The notes: a model not told the origin generated them from the letters alone. A stretch of DNA of 6,887 nucleotides from JARRON01 sp037383845 (GCA_037383845.1 JARRON010000070.1:1-6887), one strand, 5' to 3'; positions 1-6,309 are shown, numbered from the stretch's first letter. Made by a program: numbers and translations.

Positions 1-196
1 GCGAGGACACCAGGCCCATGTCCTCGAGATCCGACATGACGTTGCGGATGGTGGCAGGGGAGAGGTCCAGCCCCGAGTCCCGGGACAGTGTGCGCGAGCC
101 CACGGGCTCGCCCTCGCGGATATACCGCTCGATCAGCACCCGCAGGAGATGCCGGGCTCGATCGGAAAGCTCGGGTTCGGACGGGTGACCGGCCAT
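1..196 (-). CDS. hrcA: Heat-inducible transcription repressor HrcA, N-terminal part (gene runs off the left edge)
   Basis: HrcA represses chaperone genes by binding the CIRCE inverted repeat. Its activity is known to depend on GroEL in families that have been studied. Only the first 65 codons are present. They start at an ATG whose complement is CAT at 194-196 and read MAGHPSEPELSDRARHLLRV and onward. The segment LIERYIREGEPVGSRTLSR (about residues 21-39) followed by LSPATIRNVMSDLEDMGLV (about 45-63) is the characteristic HrcA winged-helix DNA-binding domain, matching the family pattern PVGSRTL...SxATIRNxMxDLExxG. No clear Shine-Dalgarno sequence precedes the ATG, but no other in-frame start lies close by. 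The gene is divergent from nadK. A CIRCE-like site sits about 60-85 bp upstream, which suggests autoregulation. In related genomes hrcA commonly precedes grpE-dnaK-dnaJ; that part would lie outside this window. Confidence 0.93.
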   Translation of the reverse strand, partial: MAGHPSEPELSDRARHLLRVLIERYIREGEPVGSRTLSRDSGLDLSPATIRNVMSDLEDMGLVSS

Positions 197-251
197 GGGA
201 CTCAGGAGGGGTGACCTGCAAACAGCGCCGCCGAGCCGGCGGTCCGTTTCG

Positions 252-281
252 ACGCTAGCAGTCGGTGCCAGCGAGTGTCAA
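252..281 (-). promoter_or_regulatory. Candidate hrcA promoter overlapping the CIRCE-like site
   Basis: On the minus strand a perfect -35 hexamer TTGACA (281-276) is followed after 18 bp by TAGCGT (257-252). TAGCGT keeps the three most important -10 bases (T1, A2, T6). Transcription would start near 245 and give a leader of about 50 nt before the hrcA ATG. The -35 is part of the left CIRCE arm and the -10 overlaps the right arm, so a repressor bound there would block RNA polymerase. The -10 is weak, so confidence is moderate. Confidence 0.45.
255..281. promoter_or_regulatory. CIRCE-like inverted repeat (putative HrcA operator)
   Basis: The consensus CIRCE is TTAGCACTC-N9-GAGTGCTAA. On the minus strand this site reads TTGACACTC (281-273), nine spacer bases (272-264), then GACTGCTAG (263-255). 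That gives 7/9 matches in each arm and exactly the canonical 9-bp spacer. It lies in the control region of hrcA itself, where autoregulatory CIRCE sites are usual. The arms are imperfect (4 mismatches of 18), so the site is degenerate. The geometry, the position and the match to the adjacent regulator make the call reasonable without proving it. Confidence 0.65.
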
Positions 282-318
282 GGCGCCGCGCCGTTGGCAC
301 AAACCCTTCCGTGTCAAT

Positions 319-327
319 TGCTTATCT
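319..327 (+). promoter_or_regulatory. Weak candidate extended -10 promoter for nadK-recN
   Basis: TG at 319-320, one base, then TTATCT (322-327) resembles an extended -10 element facing nadK. The start point would be near 334, leaving a leader of about 100 nt. No good -35 is seen at 16-18 bp; the nearest TTGGCA (294-299) is 22 bp away. This is the best plus-strand candidate in the 197-437 gap, but it could be chance. Confidence 0.22.
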
Positions 328-437
328 TGCCCCACCGGGATCTTGTTTCAGCACCGGTGGCCGGGGTTCTCTCGCTGGTGCGGGCCGCGGCTTCGTGCTA
401 CAAGAGCCGGGCCCAAGCCTCTTGCCCCGCTCCTGAC

Positions 438-1337
438 ATGAGCCCTGTCTTCCGCACCATCGCCATCACCGGCAAGTACCGGGATCCCAGGGTTGCCGAT
501 TCCATGCGCATCCTGGCCTCGCACCTGGTCTCCTCCGGCGTCCGCGTCCTGGCGGACCCGAAGGTGGACCTGGAGTTCGGAGACACGCCGGTCGAGCAGA
601 TCGCCGAACAGGCCATGGCCGATGCTGCCGATCTGATGGTCGCCATCGGCGGTGACGGCACGATGCTCTACGCCACCCGGCTGGTGGCGGGGCGCGACGT
701 CCCCCTTCTGGGCATCAACCGGGGCCGGCTGGGTTTTCTCGCCGACATCACGCCCGGGGAAATGCTTCGGCGGGTGGACGAGGTCCTGGCCGGGGATTTC
801 GAGGAAGAGCCGCGGCTGATGCTTGAAGCGTTGATCGAGAACGGCGATGAGCCCCGGCGGGCCCTGGCCCTTAACGACGTGGTCCTGCAGAAGCGCGACA
901 CCGGCCGGATGCTGGACTTCGAGAACTGGGTGGACGGCGTCTACGTCAATACCCACGGCGGCGACGGCCTGGTGATCGCCACGCCCACCGGTTCCACCGC
1001 CTACGCCCTTTCCGGAGGCGGCCCCATCATCCATCCGGGACTGGAGGCGGTCACCCTCGTCCCGATCTGTCCCCACACCCTGTCCGACCGGCCCATCGTG
1101 ATCCGCGCCGACTCGCGTATCGAGGTGAGGATCGTGGATCGTCCCGAAACCCGGGCGGAGGTGACCTGCGACGGCCAGCTGCTGGGAGAGCTGGGTTCCG
1201 GGCAGCGACTCTGCGTGAGGGCGGCCAGCGAGCGGGTGGTGCTGATCCATCCCCGGGGTCACGACTACTTCCGCCTGCTGCGCTCCAAGCTTCACTGGGG
1301 GCGCGGCAGCCAGGGCCGTTTCGACCCCGAAGGCTAG
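438..1337 (+). CDS. nadK: NAD kinase
   Basis: Cytoplasmic NAD kinase phosphorylates NAD+ to NADP+ using ATP (or polyphosphate in some bacteria). The 299-residue product has the usual bacterial length. Visible family motifs are GGDG at residues 71-74 (phosphate binding, catalytic Asp73), GINRGRLGFLADI at 92-104, the LND version of the NE/D motif at 145-147, GGDGLVIATPTGSTAYALSG at 174-193 (the family's GDGLxxSTPTGSTAY block), PICPHTLSDRPIVI at 209-222, and the C-terminal SKLHWG at 283-288, comparable to the E. coli end. The frame is open upstream as far as 195, but that stretch is not NadK-like. The ATG at 438 places MSPVFRTIAITGKYRDP where NadK proteins normally begin. No strong ribosome binding site precedes it. 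The stop is 10 bp before recN, so the two genes are probably co-transcribed. Confidence 0.96.
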   Translation: MSPVFRTIAITGKYRDPRVADSMRILASHLVSSGVRVLADPKVDLEFGDTPVEQIAEQAMADAADLMVAIGGDGTMLYATRLVAGRDVPLLGINRGRLGFLADITPGEMLRRVDEVLAGDFEEEPRLMLEALIENGDEPRRALALNDVVLQKRDTGRMLDFENWVDGVYVNTHGGDGLVIATPTGSTAYALSGGGPIIHPGLEAVTLVPICPHTLSDRPIVIRADSRIEVRIVDRPETRAEVTCDGQLLGELGSGQRLCVRAASERVVLIHPRGHDYFRLLRSKLHWGRGSQGRFDPEG

Positions 1338-1347
1338 CGCGCCGGCC

Positions 1348-3024
1348 ATGCTGACCAGCGTCACGGTACGGGACTTCGCGATCATCGACCGCGTCGCCCT
1401 GGAGCTGGGCCGGGGCCTGACCGTGCTCACCGGCGAAACCGGGGCCGGCAAGTCCATCCTCGTGGACGCCCTGGGCCTGGTGCTTGGAGACCGGGCCGAT
1501 GCTTCGGCCATCCGCCACGGCGCCGAGCGGGCCGAGATCACCGCCACCCTGGACCTGGAAGCCCTGCCCCGGCTGGCCGACTGGCTGGCGGAGCAGGCCC
1601 TGGACGCCGACGGGGACTGCGTGCTGCGCCGGGTGGTCAGCCGGGAAGGCCGCTCCCGGGCCTGGATCAACGGCGCTCCCGTGGCCCTCCAGACCCTGCG
1701 GGCGCTGGCCGAACGGGTGGTGGACATCCACGGCCAGCACGAGCACCAGTCCCTGGCACGACCCGGGGTCCAGCGGGGCATCCTGGACCAGCGCATCACC
1801 TCGCCGGCGGTGCTGGACGATGTGGCTGGCGCCTGGCAGGACTGGAAGGCGGCAGCCGCCGAGGCGGAACGCCTCGAAGCGGCGCGCCGCGACCGGGAAC
1901 AGCGGCTCGATCTGTTGCGTTACCAGCTCCGGGAACTGGACGCCCTCGCCCCGGAGGCCGGCGAGGCGGAGGCCCTGGCCAGGGAGCAGTCTCGGCTGGG
2001 CAACGTAGGGCGCCTGGCGGAGGCCGCCGGTGGTGCCCTGGAGCTGGTCTACGAGGGCGACCGGACCACGGCCCGGGACGCGGTCGCCCGGGCGGCCGAA
2101 CTCCTGGCCGAAGCTGCCGACCTGGATCCTGCCCTGGCCGAAGCCCAGCGGATGCTGGCCGAAGCCGAGATCCAGATTTCCGAGGCCGCGGCGGACCTTC
2201 GCCGCTACACCTCGGGACTGGAGGTGGACCCGGAGCGCCTGGACGCGGTGAGCAACCGCCTGCAGAGCCTGAAGGAGCTCGCCCGGAAGCACCAGGTGGA
2301 CATGGATGTCCTGCCTGAGCGCCTGGAGGAACTTAGGGCCGAGGTGGACGAACTGGAGCAGGCGGAGGAGCGTCTGGAGGTAGCCGCATCCCGGCTAGCC
2401 GACGCGGAAAAGCGCTACGGCCGTGCGGCGGACGCCCTGAGTGCGGCGAGGTCAGAGGCCGGGGATGCCCTCTCTGCCCAGGTGTCGGCCCTCATGCAGC
2501 AGCTCGGCATGCCCGGCGGGCGCTTCCAGGTCTCGGTGGAGCCTGATCCCGGGGGGGCACCGTCCCCGCACGGCCTGGACCGGGTCGAGTTCCGTGTGAC
2601 GGCCAACCCGGGCCAGCCGCCCGGACCGCTGGGCAAGGTGGCTTCGGGAGGAGAACTGGCGCGGATCAGCCTCGCCCTCCAGGTCGCGGCCAAGACCGCC
2701 AACCCGGTGCCGGTCATGATCTTCGACGAGGTGGATTCGGGCGTGGGTGGCGGCGTCGCCGAGATCGTCGGACGACGGCTGCGGGAGCTGGGGGAGACCG
2801 CCCAGGTCCTGTGCGTGACACACCTCCCCCAGGTCGCCAGCCAGGCGGATCACCATCTCCGGGTAACCAAGCTCACCGACGGCGACACGACGCGGACGCG
2901 CCTGAACCTGCTGACGGAGGAAGAAAAGGTTGAGGAACTGGCGAGGATGCTGGGGGGCGTGGAGATCACCTCGACCACCCGCTCCCACGCCGAGGAAATG
3001 CGCCGGCGAGCCCGGGAGGGCTGA
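1348..3024 (+). CDS. recN: DNA repair protein RecN
   Basis: RecN is an SMC-like ATPase that acts early in repair of double-strand breaks and holds DNA ends together for RecA-dependent recombination. The 558-residue protein has the usual length (E. coli about 553). The N-terminal ATPase half carries the start MLTSVTVRDFAIID, Walker A GETGAGKS (29-36), and VVDIHGQHEHQSL (124-136), the RecN form of the Q-loop region. A long Ala/Glu/Leu/Arg-rich coiled coil covers about 165-380. The C-terminal half has the signature VASGGELARISLAL (431-444), Walker B VMIFDEVDSGVGGG (456-469), the switch region VTHLPQVASQADHH (490-503) and LARMLGG (531-537). The gene follows nadK by 10 bp. I see no SOS box directly upstream, so expression probably comes from the nadK promoter. 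It converges with fur across only 17 bp. Confidence 0.97.
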   Translation: MLTSVTVRDFAIIDRVALELGRGLTVLTGETGAGKSILVDALGLVLGDRADASAIRHGAERAEITATLDLEALPRLADWLAEQALDADGDCVLRRVVSREGRSRAWINGAPVALQTLRALAERVVDIHGQHEHQSLARPGVQRGILDQRITSPAVLDDVAGAWQDWKAAAAEAERLEAARRDREQRLDLLRYQLRELDALAPEAGEAEALAREQSRLGNVGRLAEAAGGALELVYEGDRTTARDAVARAAELLAEAADLDPALAEAQRMLAEAEIQISEAAADLRRYTSGLEVDPERLDAVSNRLQSLKELARKHQVDMDVLPERLEELRAEVDELEQAEERLEVAASRLADAEKRYGRAADALSAARSEAGDALSAQVSALMQQLGMPGGRFQVSVEPDPGGAPSPHGLDRVEFRVTANPGQPPGPLGKVASGGELARISLALQVAAKTANPVPVMIFDEVDSGVGGGVAEIVGRRLRELGETAQVLCVTHLPQVASQADHHLRVTKLTDGDTTRTRLNLLTEEEKVEELARMLGGVEITSTTRSHAEEMRRRAREG

Positions 3025-3041
3025 AAGACGGACTGCAGCGG

Positions 3042-3476
3042 CTAGCCGGGAGCCTTCTTGAGATTCGGGCAGTTGGGCCGCACGCAGTTGCCGTAGATGA
3101 TCAGCGCGTGGTCGGACACCTCGAAGCCGTGCTTCTTCGCGTTGTAATCCTGGCGGGCCTCGATGGTGTCATCCACGAATTCCACTACCAGGCCGCACTG
3201 CTGGCAGATGATGTGGTCATGGTGCTTGCCGTCGTCAAGCTCGAACACGGCGCTGCCGCCCTCGAAGTTGTGCCGGCGCACCAGCCCCGCCGCCTCGAAC
3301 TGGGTGAGCACCCGGTAGACGGTGGCCAGCCCGATGTCCGCCTCCGACTCCAGCAAGGTCTTGTAGACGTCCTCGGCGCTCATGTGCCGCTGCTCGGAGG
3401 CCTCGAGGATCTCAAGGATCTTCAGCCGGGGAAGGGTGACCTTCAGGCCGGCCTTCTTCAGTTCCTTGGATTCCAT
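3042..3476 (-). CDS. fur: Ferric uptake regulator Fur
   Basis: Fur is the Fe(II)-dependent homodimeric repressor of iron-acquisition genes. The 144-residue product matches classical gammaproteobacterial Fur along its length. It has the winged-helix part KKAGLKVTLPRLKILEIL (about 7-24), SAEDVYKTL (33-41), the recognition helix IGLATVYRVLTQFEAAGLV (48-66), RHNFEGG (68-74), the metal-site run HHDH (85-88), and the structural-zinc cysteine pairs C91/C94 and C131/C136. H116 and H123, in positions equivalent to known metal ligands, are present. The frame stays open to 3563, but the ATG at 3476 is preferred. GGAG (3482-3485, minus strand) lies 5 nt upstream of it, and the protein then aligns with the Fur N-terminus. 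The gene lies between recN and bamE as in Pseudomonas and diverges from bamE. Confidence 0.96.
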   Translation of the reverse strand: MESKELKKAGLKVTLPRLKILEILEASEQRHMSAEDVYKTLLESEADIGLATVYRVLTQFEAAGLVRRHNFEGGSAVFELDDGKHHDHIICQQCGLVVEFVDDTIEARQDYNAKKHGFEVSDHALIIYGNCVRPNCPNLKKAPG

Positions 3477-3481
3477 CTTGG

Positions 3482-3485
3482 CTCC
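3482..3485 (-). promoter_or_regulatory. Ribosome binding site of fur
   Basis: GGAG on the minus strand ends 5 nt before the ATG at 3476. It supports this start over the upstream in-frame ATG at 3563, which would add 29 non-conserved residues. Confidence 0.6.
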
Positions 3486-3518
3486 GTCTCGCTGTCCGGT
3501 GTCACGCGCATTGTCGTG

Positions 3519-3524
3519 TATTAT
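3519..3524 (+). promoter_or_regulatory. Candidate bamE -10 element
   Basis: TATTAT on the plus strand matches 5 of 6 bases of the -10 consensus and lies 42 bp before the bamE ATG. No good -35 is recognisable at 16-18 bp. It occupies almost the same bases as the candidate fur -10 on the other strand, so the two promoters would compete. Confidence 0.35.
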
Positions 3525-3549
3525 TGCCCACCCTGTGCGACCGCTCCAA
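3520..3549 (-). promoter_or_regulatory. Candidate fur promoter
   Basis: On the minus strand, TTGGAG (3549-3544) is a partial -35 with the TTG kept. An 18-bp spacer separates it from AATAAT (3525-3520), which matches 5 of 6 bases of the -10 consensus. Transcription would start near 3513 and give a leader of about 37 nt. No convincing Fur box is visible over it, so autoregulation is not supported by the sequence. Confidence 0.45.
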
Positions 3550-3566
3550 GCTTCTTCCGCCATTCC

Positions 3567-3932
3567 ATGAGAAACGCTCTTCGCGCCGCCATTGTCCTCG
3601 CCGCCGCCACGTGCGCCGGGTGCAGCCTGGGCCAGGGTTTTTCCCTCAAGCCCTACCGCCTCAACATCCAGCAGGGCAACTACCTGGAAGCGGAGGACGT
3701 GGCCCAGCTCGAGGTGGGGATGACCAGCAGCCAGGTGCGATTCCTTCTCGGCACACCCATGATCGCCGATCCGTTCAACCCGAACCGGTGGGACTACGTG
3801 TTCTACTTCCGGGTGGGGCGCACCGGCGACGAGACCGTCAGCAACCTCACGGTCTGGTTCGAGAACGACAAGGTGGTGCGCATCGACCGGCCGGACAGCG
3901 ACGATCCCATGGGCGAATTGGATGCGGCCTGA
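3567..3932 (+). CDS. bamE: Outer membrane protein assembly factor BamE (SmpA/OmlA lipoprotein)
   Basis: BamE is a small lipoprotein of the BAM complex, which folds beta-barrel proteins into the outer membrane. The 121-residue precursor has a lipoprotein signal: basic MRNALR, hydrophobic AAIVLAAAT, and the lipobox-like CAGC with the acylated cysteine at residue 19. The +2 residue is Ser, consistent with sorting to the outer membrane. The mature part has the family core YRLNIQQGNYLEAEDVAQLEVGMT (30-53), then SQVRFLLGTPMIADPFNPNRWDYVFYF (55-81), which matches BamE's VGMTxxQVxxxLGTPxxxDPF...WxYVF. A short acidic tail follows. No evident ribosome binding site precedes the ATG. The longer open frame from 3108 is antisense to fur and is not real. 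The gene diverges from fur and converges on rnfH with 12 bp between stops. Confidence 0.95.
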   Translation: MRNALRAAIVLAAATCAGCSLGQGFSLKPYRLNIQQGNYLEAEDVAQLEVGMTSSQVRFLLGTPMIADPFNPNRWDYVFYFRVGRTGDETVSNLTVWFENDKVVRIDRPDSDDPMGELDAA

Positions 3933-3944
3933 GCCGGTCGCCGG

Positions 3945-4268
3945 CTAGTTGCCGGTCGTGCGGCCGGACTTCCCGCTTTTCGCCTGGTCTGCGGCCCTTT
4001 CCTTCCTGACCGCCTTCGGGTCTGCGATCAGGGGTCGATAGATCTCCACGCGGTCGCCGGCATTCAGCTGCCTGTCGGGTTTGCAGAGCTTGCCGAACAC
4101 GCCGATGCGGTTATTCGCAAGGTCGATCTCCGGGAACTCCTCCTCGATCCCGGACAAGCGCACCGCCTCCATGGCCGTAGTGCCGGCGGGCACGTCCACG
4201 GGGAGAATGAGCTGCCGTTCCGGTCGCGCGTAGGCCACCTCGACACGGATGAAATCCTCGCCGGACAC
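3945..4268 (-). CDS. rnfH: RnfH family ubiquitin-fold protein
   Basis: RnfH is a small beta-grasp protein usually encoded beside ratA in Gammaproteobacteria. The name comes from association with rnf electron-transport loci, but its molecular role is not well established. The 107 residues include RVEVAYARPERQLIL (8-22), AVRLSGI (35-41), EIDLANNRIGVFGKLCKPDRQLNAGDRVEIYRPLIADPK (47-85) and a basic end, VRKERAADQAKSGKSGR. The DRVEIYRPLIADPK block is the clear family signature. The tail is about ten residues longer than in E. coli. The start is GTG at 4268, and an in-frame TGA (4275-4277) rules out an upstream start. The NSS transporter gene is 44 bp upstream in the same direction, so the two may share a transcript. 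The usual upstream partner ratA is absent here. Confidence 0.92.
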   Translation of the reverse strand: MSGEDFIRVEVAYARPERQLILPVDVPAGTTAMEAVRLSGIEEEFPEIDLANNRIGVFGKLCKPDRQLNAGDRVEIYRPLIADPKAVRKERAADQAKSGKSGRTTGN

Positions 4269-4312
4269 GTCAGGTCACAGCCGTGGGGAGCGGGCGCTTC
4301 GGGGCCGCCGGA

Positions 4313-5698
4313 TCACGGCGCCAGCAGCTCCGAGAGCTTCAGCAGGCCCGTGGCGTGTAGGAATACGGCAAGTACCGCCGCCGGCGCCACCCAGCGGGCC
4401 AGGAAACGCCAGGTCCGGTACAGGGCACCCGTGCCGATATCCAGTTCGTCCGCGGTGGAAGGCTTGCACATGACCCAGCCGGCAAACAGCGTAATGAAGA
4501 AGCCGCCAAGGGGCCGCATCACGTTGGACGCCAGGTGATCCAGGTTCTCGAACAGCGTGCGGCCCAGAATGCGGAAATCAGCCAGGACGTTGAACGACAA
4601 CACCGTGGCCAGGCCCAGCACCCAGACGACCGCGCCGAGCACCGTCGCCGCCGCCGCCCGGCTCCAGCCATGGGTTTCCACGCTCCAGGCCACAGCGGGC
4701 TCTATCAGGCCGATGGACGACGTCCAGGCGGCAAACGTCAGCAGGACGAAGAAGAGCGTGCCGAACACGAGACCGCCTCCCATGTTCCCGAAGGCCAGAG
4801 GGAGGGTCTGGAAGATCAGTCCCGGACCGGAGTCCGGCGCCAGCCCGTTGGCGAAGACGATGGGAAAAATGGCCAGCCCGGCGAGCAGCGCCATGGCGGT
4901 GTCGGCGACCACGACGGCGAAGGAGGTATTGGTGATGGACGTGCCCTCGGGGAGATAGGCCCCGTAGGCCATGATGGCGCCCATGCCCACGCTCAGGCTG
5001 AAGAACGCCTGGCCCATCGCAGCCAGCATGGCGTCGCCGGTGAGTTTCGAGAAATCCGCTTCCAGCAGGAAAGCCACAGCGCCGGCAAAGTCGCCCTCGA
5101 TGATGGCATAAGCAAGCAGCGCCACCATAAGCACCGCCAGGGCCGGCATCAGGAATCGCACTGCCTTTTCCAGGCCCCTCTCCACGCCCCGGGCCACGAC
5201 CAGCACGGTCATAACCATGAACACCGTGTGCCAGAACAGAAGCTGCTGCCAGCTGCCCAGCAGCCCTCCGAAGAGCCCCGTGACGTATTCCGGCGTCGCA
5301 CCCGTGAACGCCCCGGTCACCGCGTGTCCCACGTAGCGCAGCGACCAGCCAGCCACGACGCTGTAGAAGGAAAGGATGATGATCCCGGCTACCACGCCCA
5401 TAATGCCCACCAGGGCCCAGCTGGGGCGGCTGCCCTCCTCCTCGCCGACGAGCCGCATGGTGGCCACCGGGTTCCGTCGGCCGCGACGACCGATCAGGAT
5501 CTCGGAGATCATGATGGGCAGACCGATAAGAACGACGCAGAGCAGGTAGAAAAGGACAAAGGCGCCGCCGCCGTTGTCGCCGGCGACATAGGGGAACTTC
5601 CAGATATTGCCCAGCCCAACGGCTGAGCCGCTCACGGCGAGAATGAAGGCCAGTCTCGATGACCAGAGGCCGTGCAGCGACGTGCGCTTCGTCGCCAT
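4313..5698 (-). CDS. Sodium-dependent transporter, NSS/SNF (neurotransmitter:sodium symporter) family
   Basis: This is an integral inner-membrane Na+-coupled symporter with a LeuT-type fold; bacterial members mostly import amino acids. The 461-residue length fits the family. TM1 carries the hallmark AVSGSAVGLGNIWKFPYVAG (21-40), followed by NGGGAFVLFYLLCVVLIGLPIMISEILIGR (42-71, TM2). Further hydrophobic segments lie near 96-125, 152-170, 182-200, 224-248 (FFSLSVGMGAIMAYGAYL, the TM6 substrate region), 257-283, 308-342 (TM8, with TSSIGLIEP at 326-334 including the Thr-Ser-Ser of the Na2 site), 348-370, 396-412 and 436-455. That makes about 11 segments. The start is taken at MATKRTSLHGLW (ATG at 5698), because the open frame further upstream encodes Arg-rich, non-conserved residues. 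The substrate cannot be told from sequence. The gene occupies the usual ratA position and diverges from smpB. Confidence 0.93.
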   Translation of the reverse strand: MATKRTSLHGLWSSRLAFILAVSGSAVGLGNIWKFPYVAGDNGGGAFVLFYLLCVVLIGLPIMISEILIGRRGRRNPVATMRLVGEEEGSRPSWALVGIMGVVAGIIILSFYSVVAGWSLRYVGHAVTGAFTGATPEYVTGLFGGLLGSWQQLLFWHTVFMVMTVLVVARGVERGLEKAVRFLMPALAVLMVALLAYAIIEGDFAGAVAFLLEADFSKLTGDAMLAAMGQAFFSLSVGMGAIMAYGAYLPEGTSITNTSFAVVVADTAMALLAGLAIFPIVFANGLAPDSGPGLIFQTLPLAFGNMGGGLVFGTLFFVLLTFAAWTSSIGLIEPAVAWSVETHGWSRAAAATVLGAVVWVLGLATVLSFNVLADFRILGRTLFENLDHLASNVMRPLGGFFITLFAGWVMCKPSTADELDIGTGALYRTWRFLARWVAPAAVLAVFLHATGLLKLSELLAP

Positions 5699-5716
5699 CA
5701 GATGGGCGCCCCGAGC

Positions 5717-5745
5717 TTTCAAAAGGCGGCGATTTTGGATTAAAT
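5717..5745 (+). promoter_or_regulatory. Candidate smpB promoter
   Basis: TTTCAA (5717-5722), a 17-bp spacer, then TTAAAT (5740-5745) is a weak sigma70-like pair in the only AT-rich spot of the 116-bp gap between the transporter and smpB. The predicted start would be near 5752, with a leader of about 60 nt. On the opposite strand the same AT block reads TTTAAT (5744-5739), which could serve as the -10 of the transporter gene, but no -35 is clear for it. Confidence 0.35.
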
Positions 5746-5814
5746 CCCCGGCCCCGGCAACCGGAACGACCGCCCTCCGGCCCCTGCCGCAACCCACCCG
5801 AACACGGACTCCAC

Positions 5815-6309
5815 ATGGCCAAGGGCAAGTCAGAATCCGCGAAGGGCCCGTCACAGGGCACCAGCACCATCGCCGTGAACCGGAAAGCCCGGCACGATTA
5901 CTTCATCGAGGAGCGCCTGGAGGCCGGCCTGGCTCTGGAGGGCTGGGAGGCCAAGAGCCTCCGGGCCGGGCGGGCACAGCTGAAGGAAAGCTATGTCCAG
6001 GTCAGGGGCGGAGAAATCTGGCTCGTGGGCGCCCATTTCTCGGCCCTGCCCTCGGCCTCCACCCATGTGCATCCGGACCCCACCCGCAGCCGGAAGCTCC
6101 TGCTGCACCGCCGGGAGATCGACAGGCTGGTGGGCGCGGTCGAGCGGCGCGGCTACACCCTGGTGCCGCTGGCCCTCTACTGGAAGAAAGGTTATGCCAA
6201 GCTCGAGATCGGCCTGGCCCGCGGCAAGAAACAGCACGACAAGCGCAAAGACGTGAAGGACCGGGACTGGGAGCGGCAAAAGTCCAGGATACTGAAGCAC
6301 TCAATGTGA
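5815..6309 (+). CDS. smpB: SsrA-binding protein SmpB
   Basis: SmpB binds the tRNA-like domain of tmRNA and delivers it to stalled ribosomes, standing in for the anticodon arm during trans-translation. The 164-residue length agrees with the family (E. coli 160). It shows the conserved run TIAVNRKARHDYFIEERLEAGLALEGWEAKSLRAG (18-52), KESYVQV (57-63), HVHPDPTRSRKLLLHRREID (84-103), LVPLALYWKKGYAKLEIGLARGKKQHDKR (116-144) and the basic C-terminal tail KDRDWERQKSRILK that enters the mRNA channel. GKKQHDKR at 137-144 contains the conserved His141. The ATG at 5815 gives the expected MAKGK-type start; the open frame further upstream is not conserved. The tmRNA gene lies 143 bp downstream on the same strand. 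Confidence 0.97.
   Translation: MAKGKSESAKGPSQGTSTIAVNRKARHDYFIEERLEAGLALEGWEAKSLRAGRAQLKESYVQVRGGEIWLVGAHFSALPSASTHVHPDPTRSRKLLLHRREIDRLVGAVERRGYTLVPLALYWKKGYAKLEIGLARGKKQHDKRKDVKDRDWERQKSRILKHSM

Noticed and set aside
294..323. Sigma54 promoter (TGGCAC ... TTGC) before nadK
   Set aside because: The GG and GC elements are not at the required spacing; TTGC lies too far from TGGCAC.
195..437. In-frame open extension upstream of nadK, giving a 380-residue protein
   Set aside because: The extra 81 residues do not resemble the NadK N-terminus, the region contains the hrcA promoter and CIRCE-like site, and long open frames arise easily in GC-rich DNA.
1051..2292. Minus-strand open frames antisense to nadK/recN
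   Set aside because: They overlap strongly conserved NadK and RecN coding sequence and show low-complexity shadow composition.
3025..3041. Terminator between the convergent recN and fur genes
   Set aside because: The 17-bp gap shows no hairpin or T-run; termination must be elsewhere or factor-dependent.
3500..3530. Fur box for fur autoregulation
   Set aside because: The AT-rich part is too short and lacks repeated GATAAT-type hexamers; the match to the 19-bp consensus is poor.
3108..3566. Long plus-strand open frame running into bamE
   Set aside because: It lies antisense to fur, whose protein is unmistakable, and the BamE lipoprotein signal begins at 3567.
3933..3945. Small hairpin GCCGG-TCG-CCGGC between bamE and rnfH as a bidirectional terminator
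   Set aside because: The stem is only 5 bp, the loop is 3 bases and no T-run follows on either strand.
4535..5626. Plus-strand open frame of 363 codons antisense to the transporter
   Set aside because: Its product is dominated by His, Gln, Gly and Asp repeats typical of a shadow of a GC-rich membrane protein gene; the minus strand encodes a clear NSS transporter.
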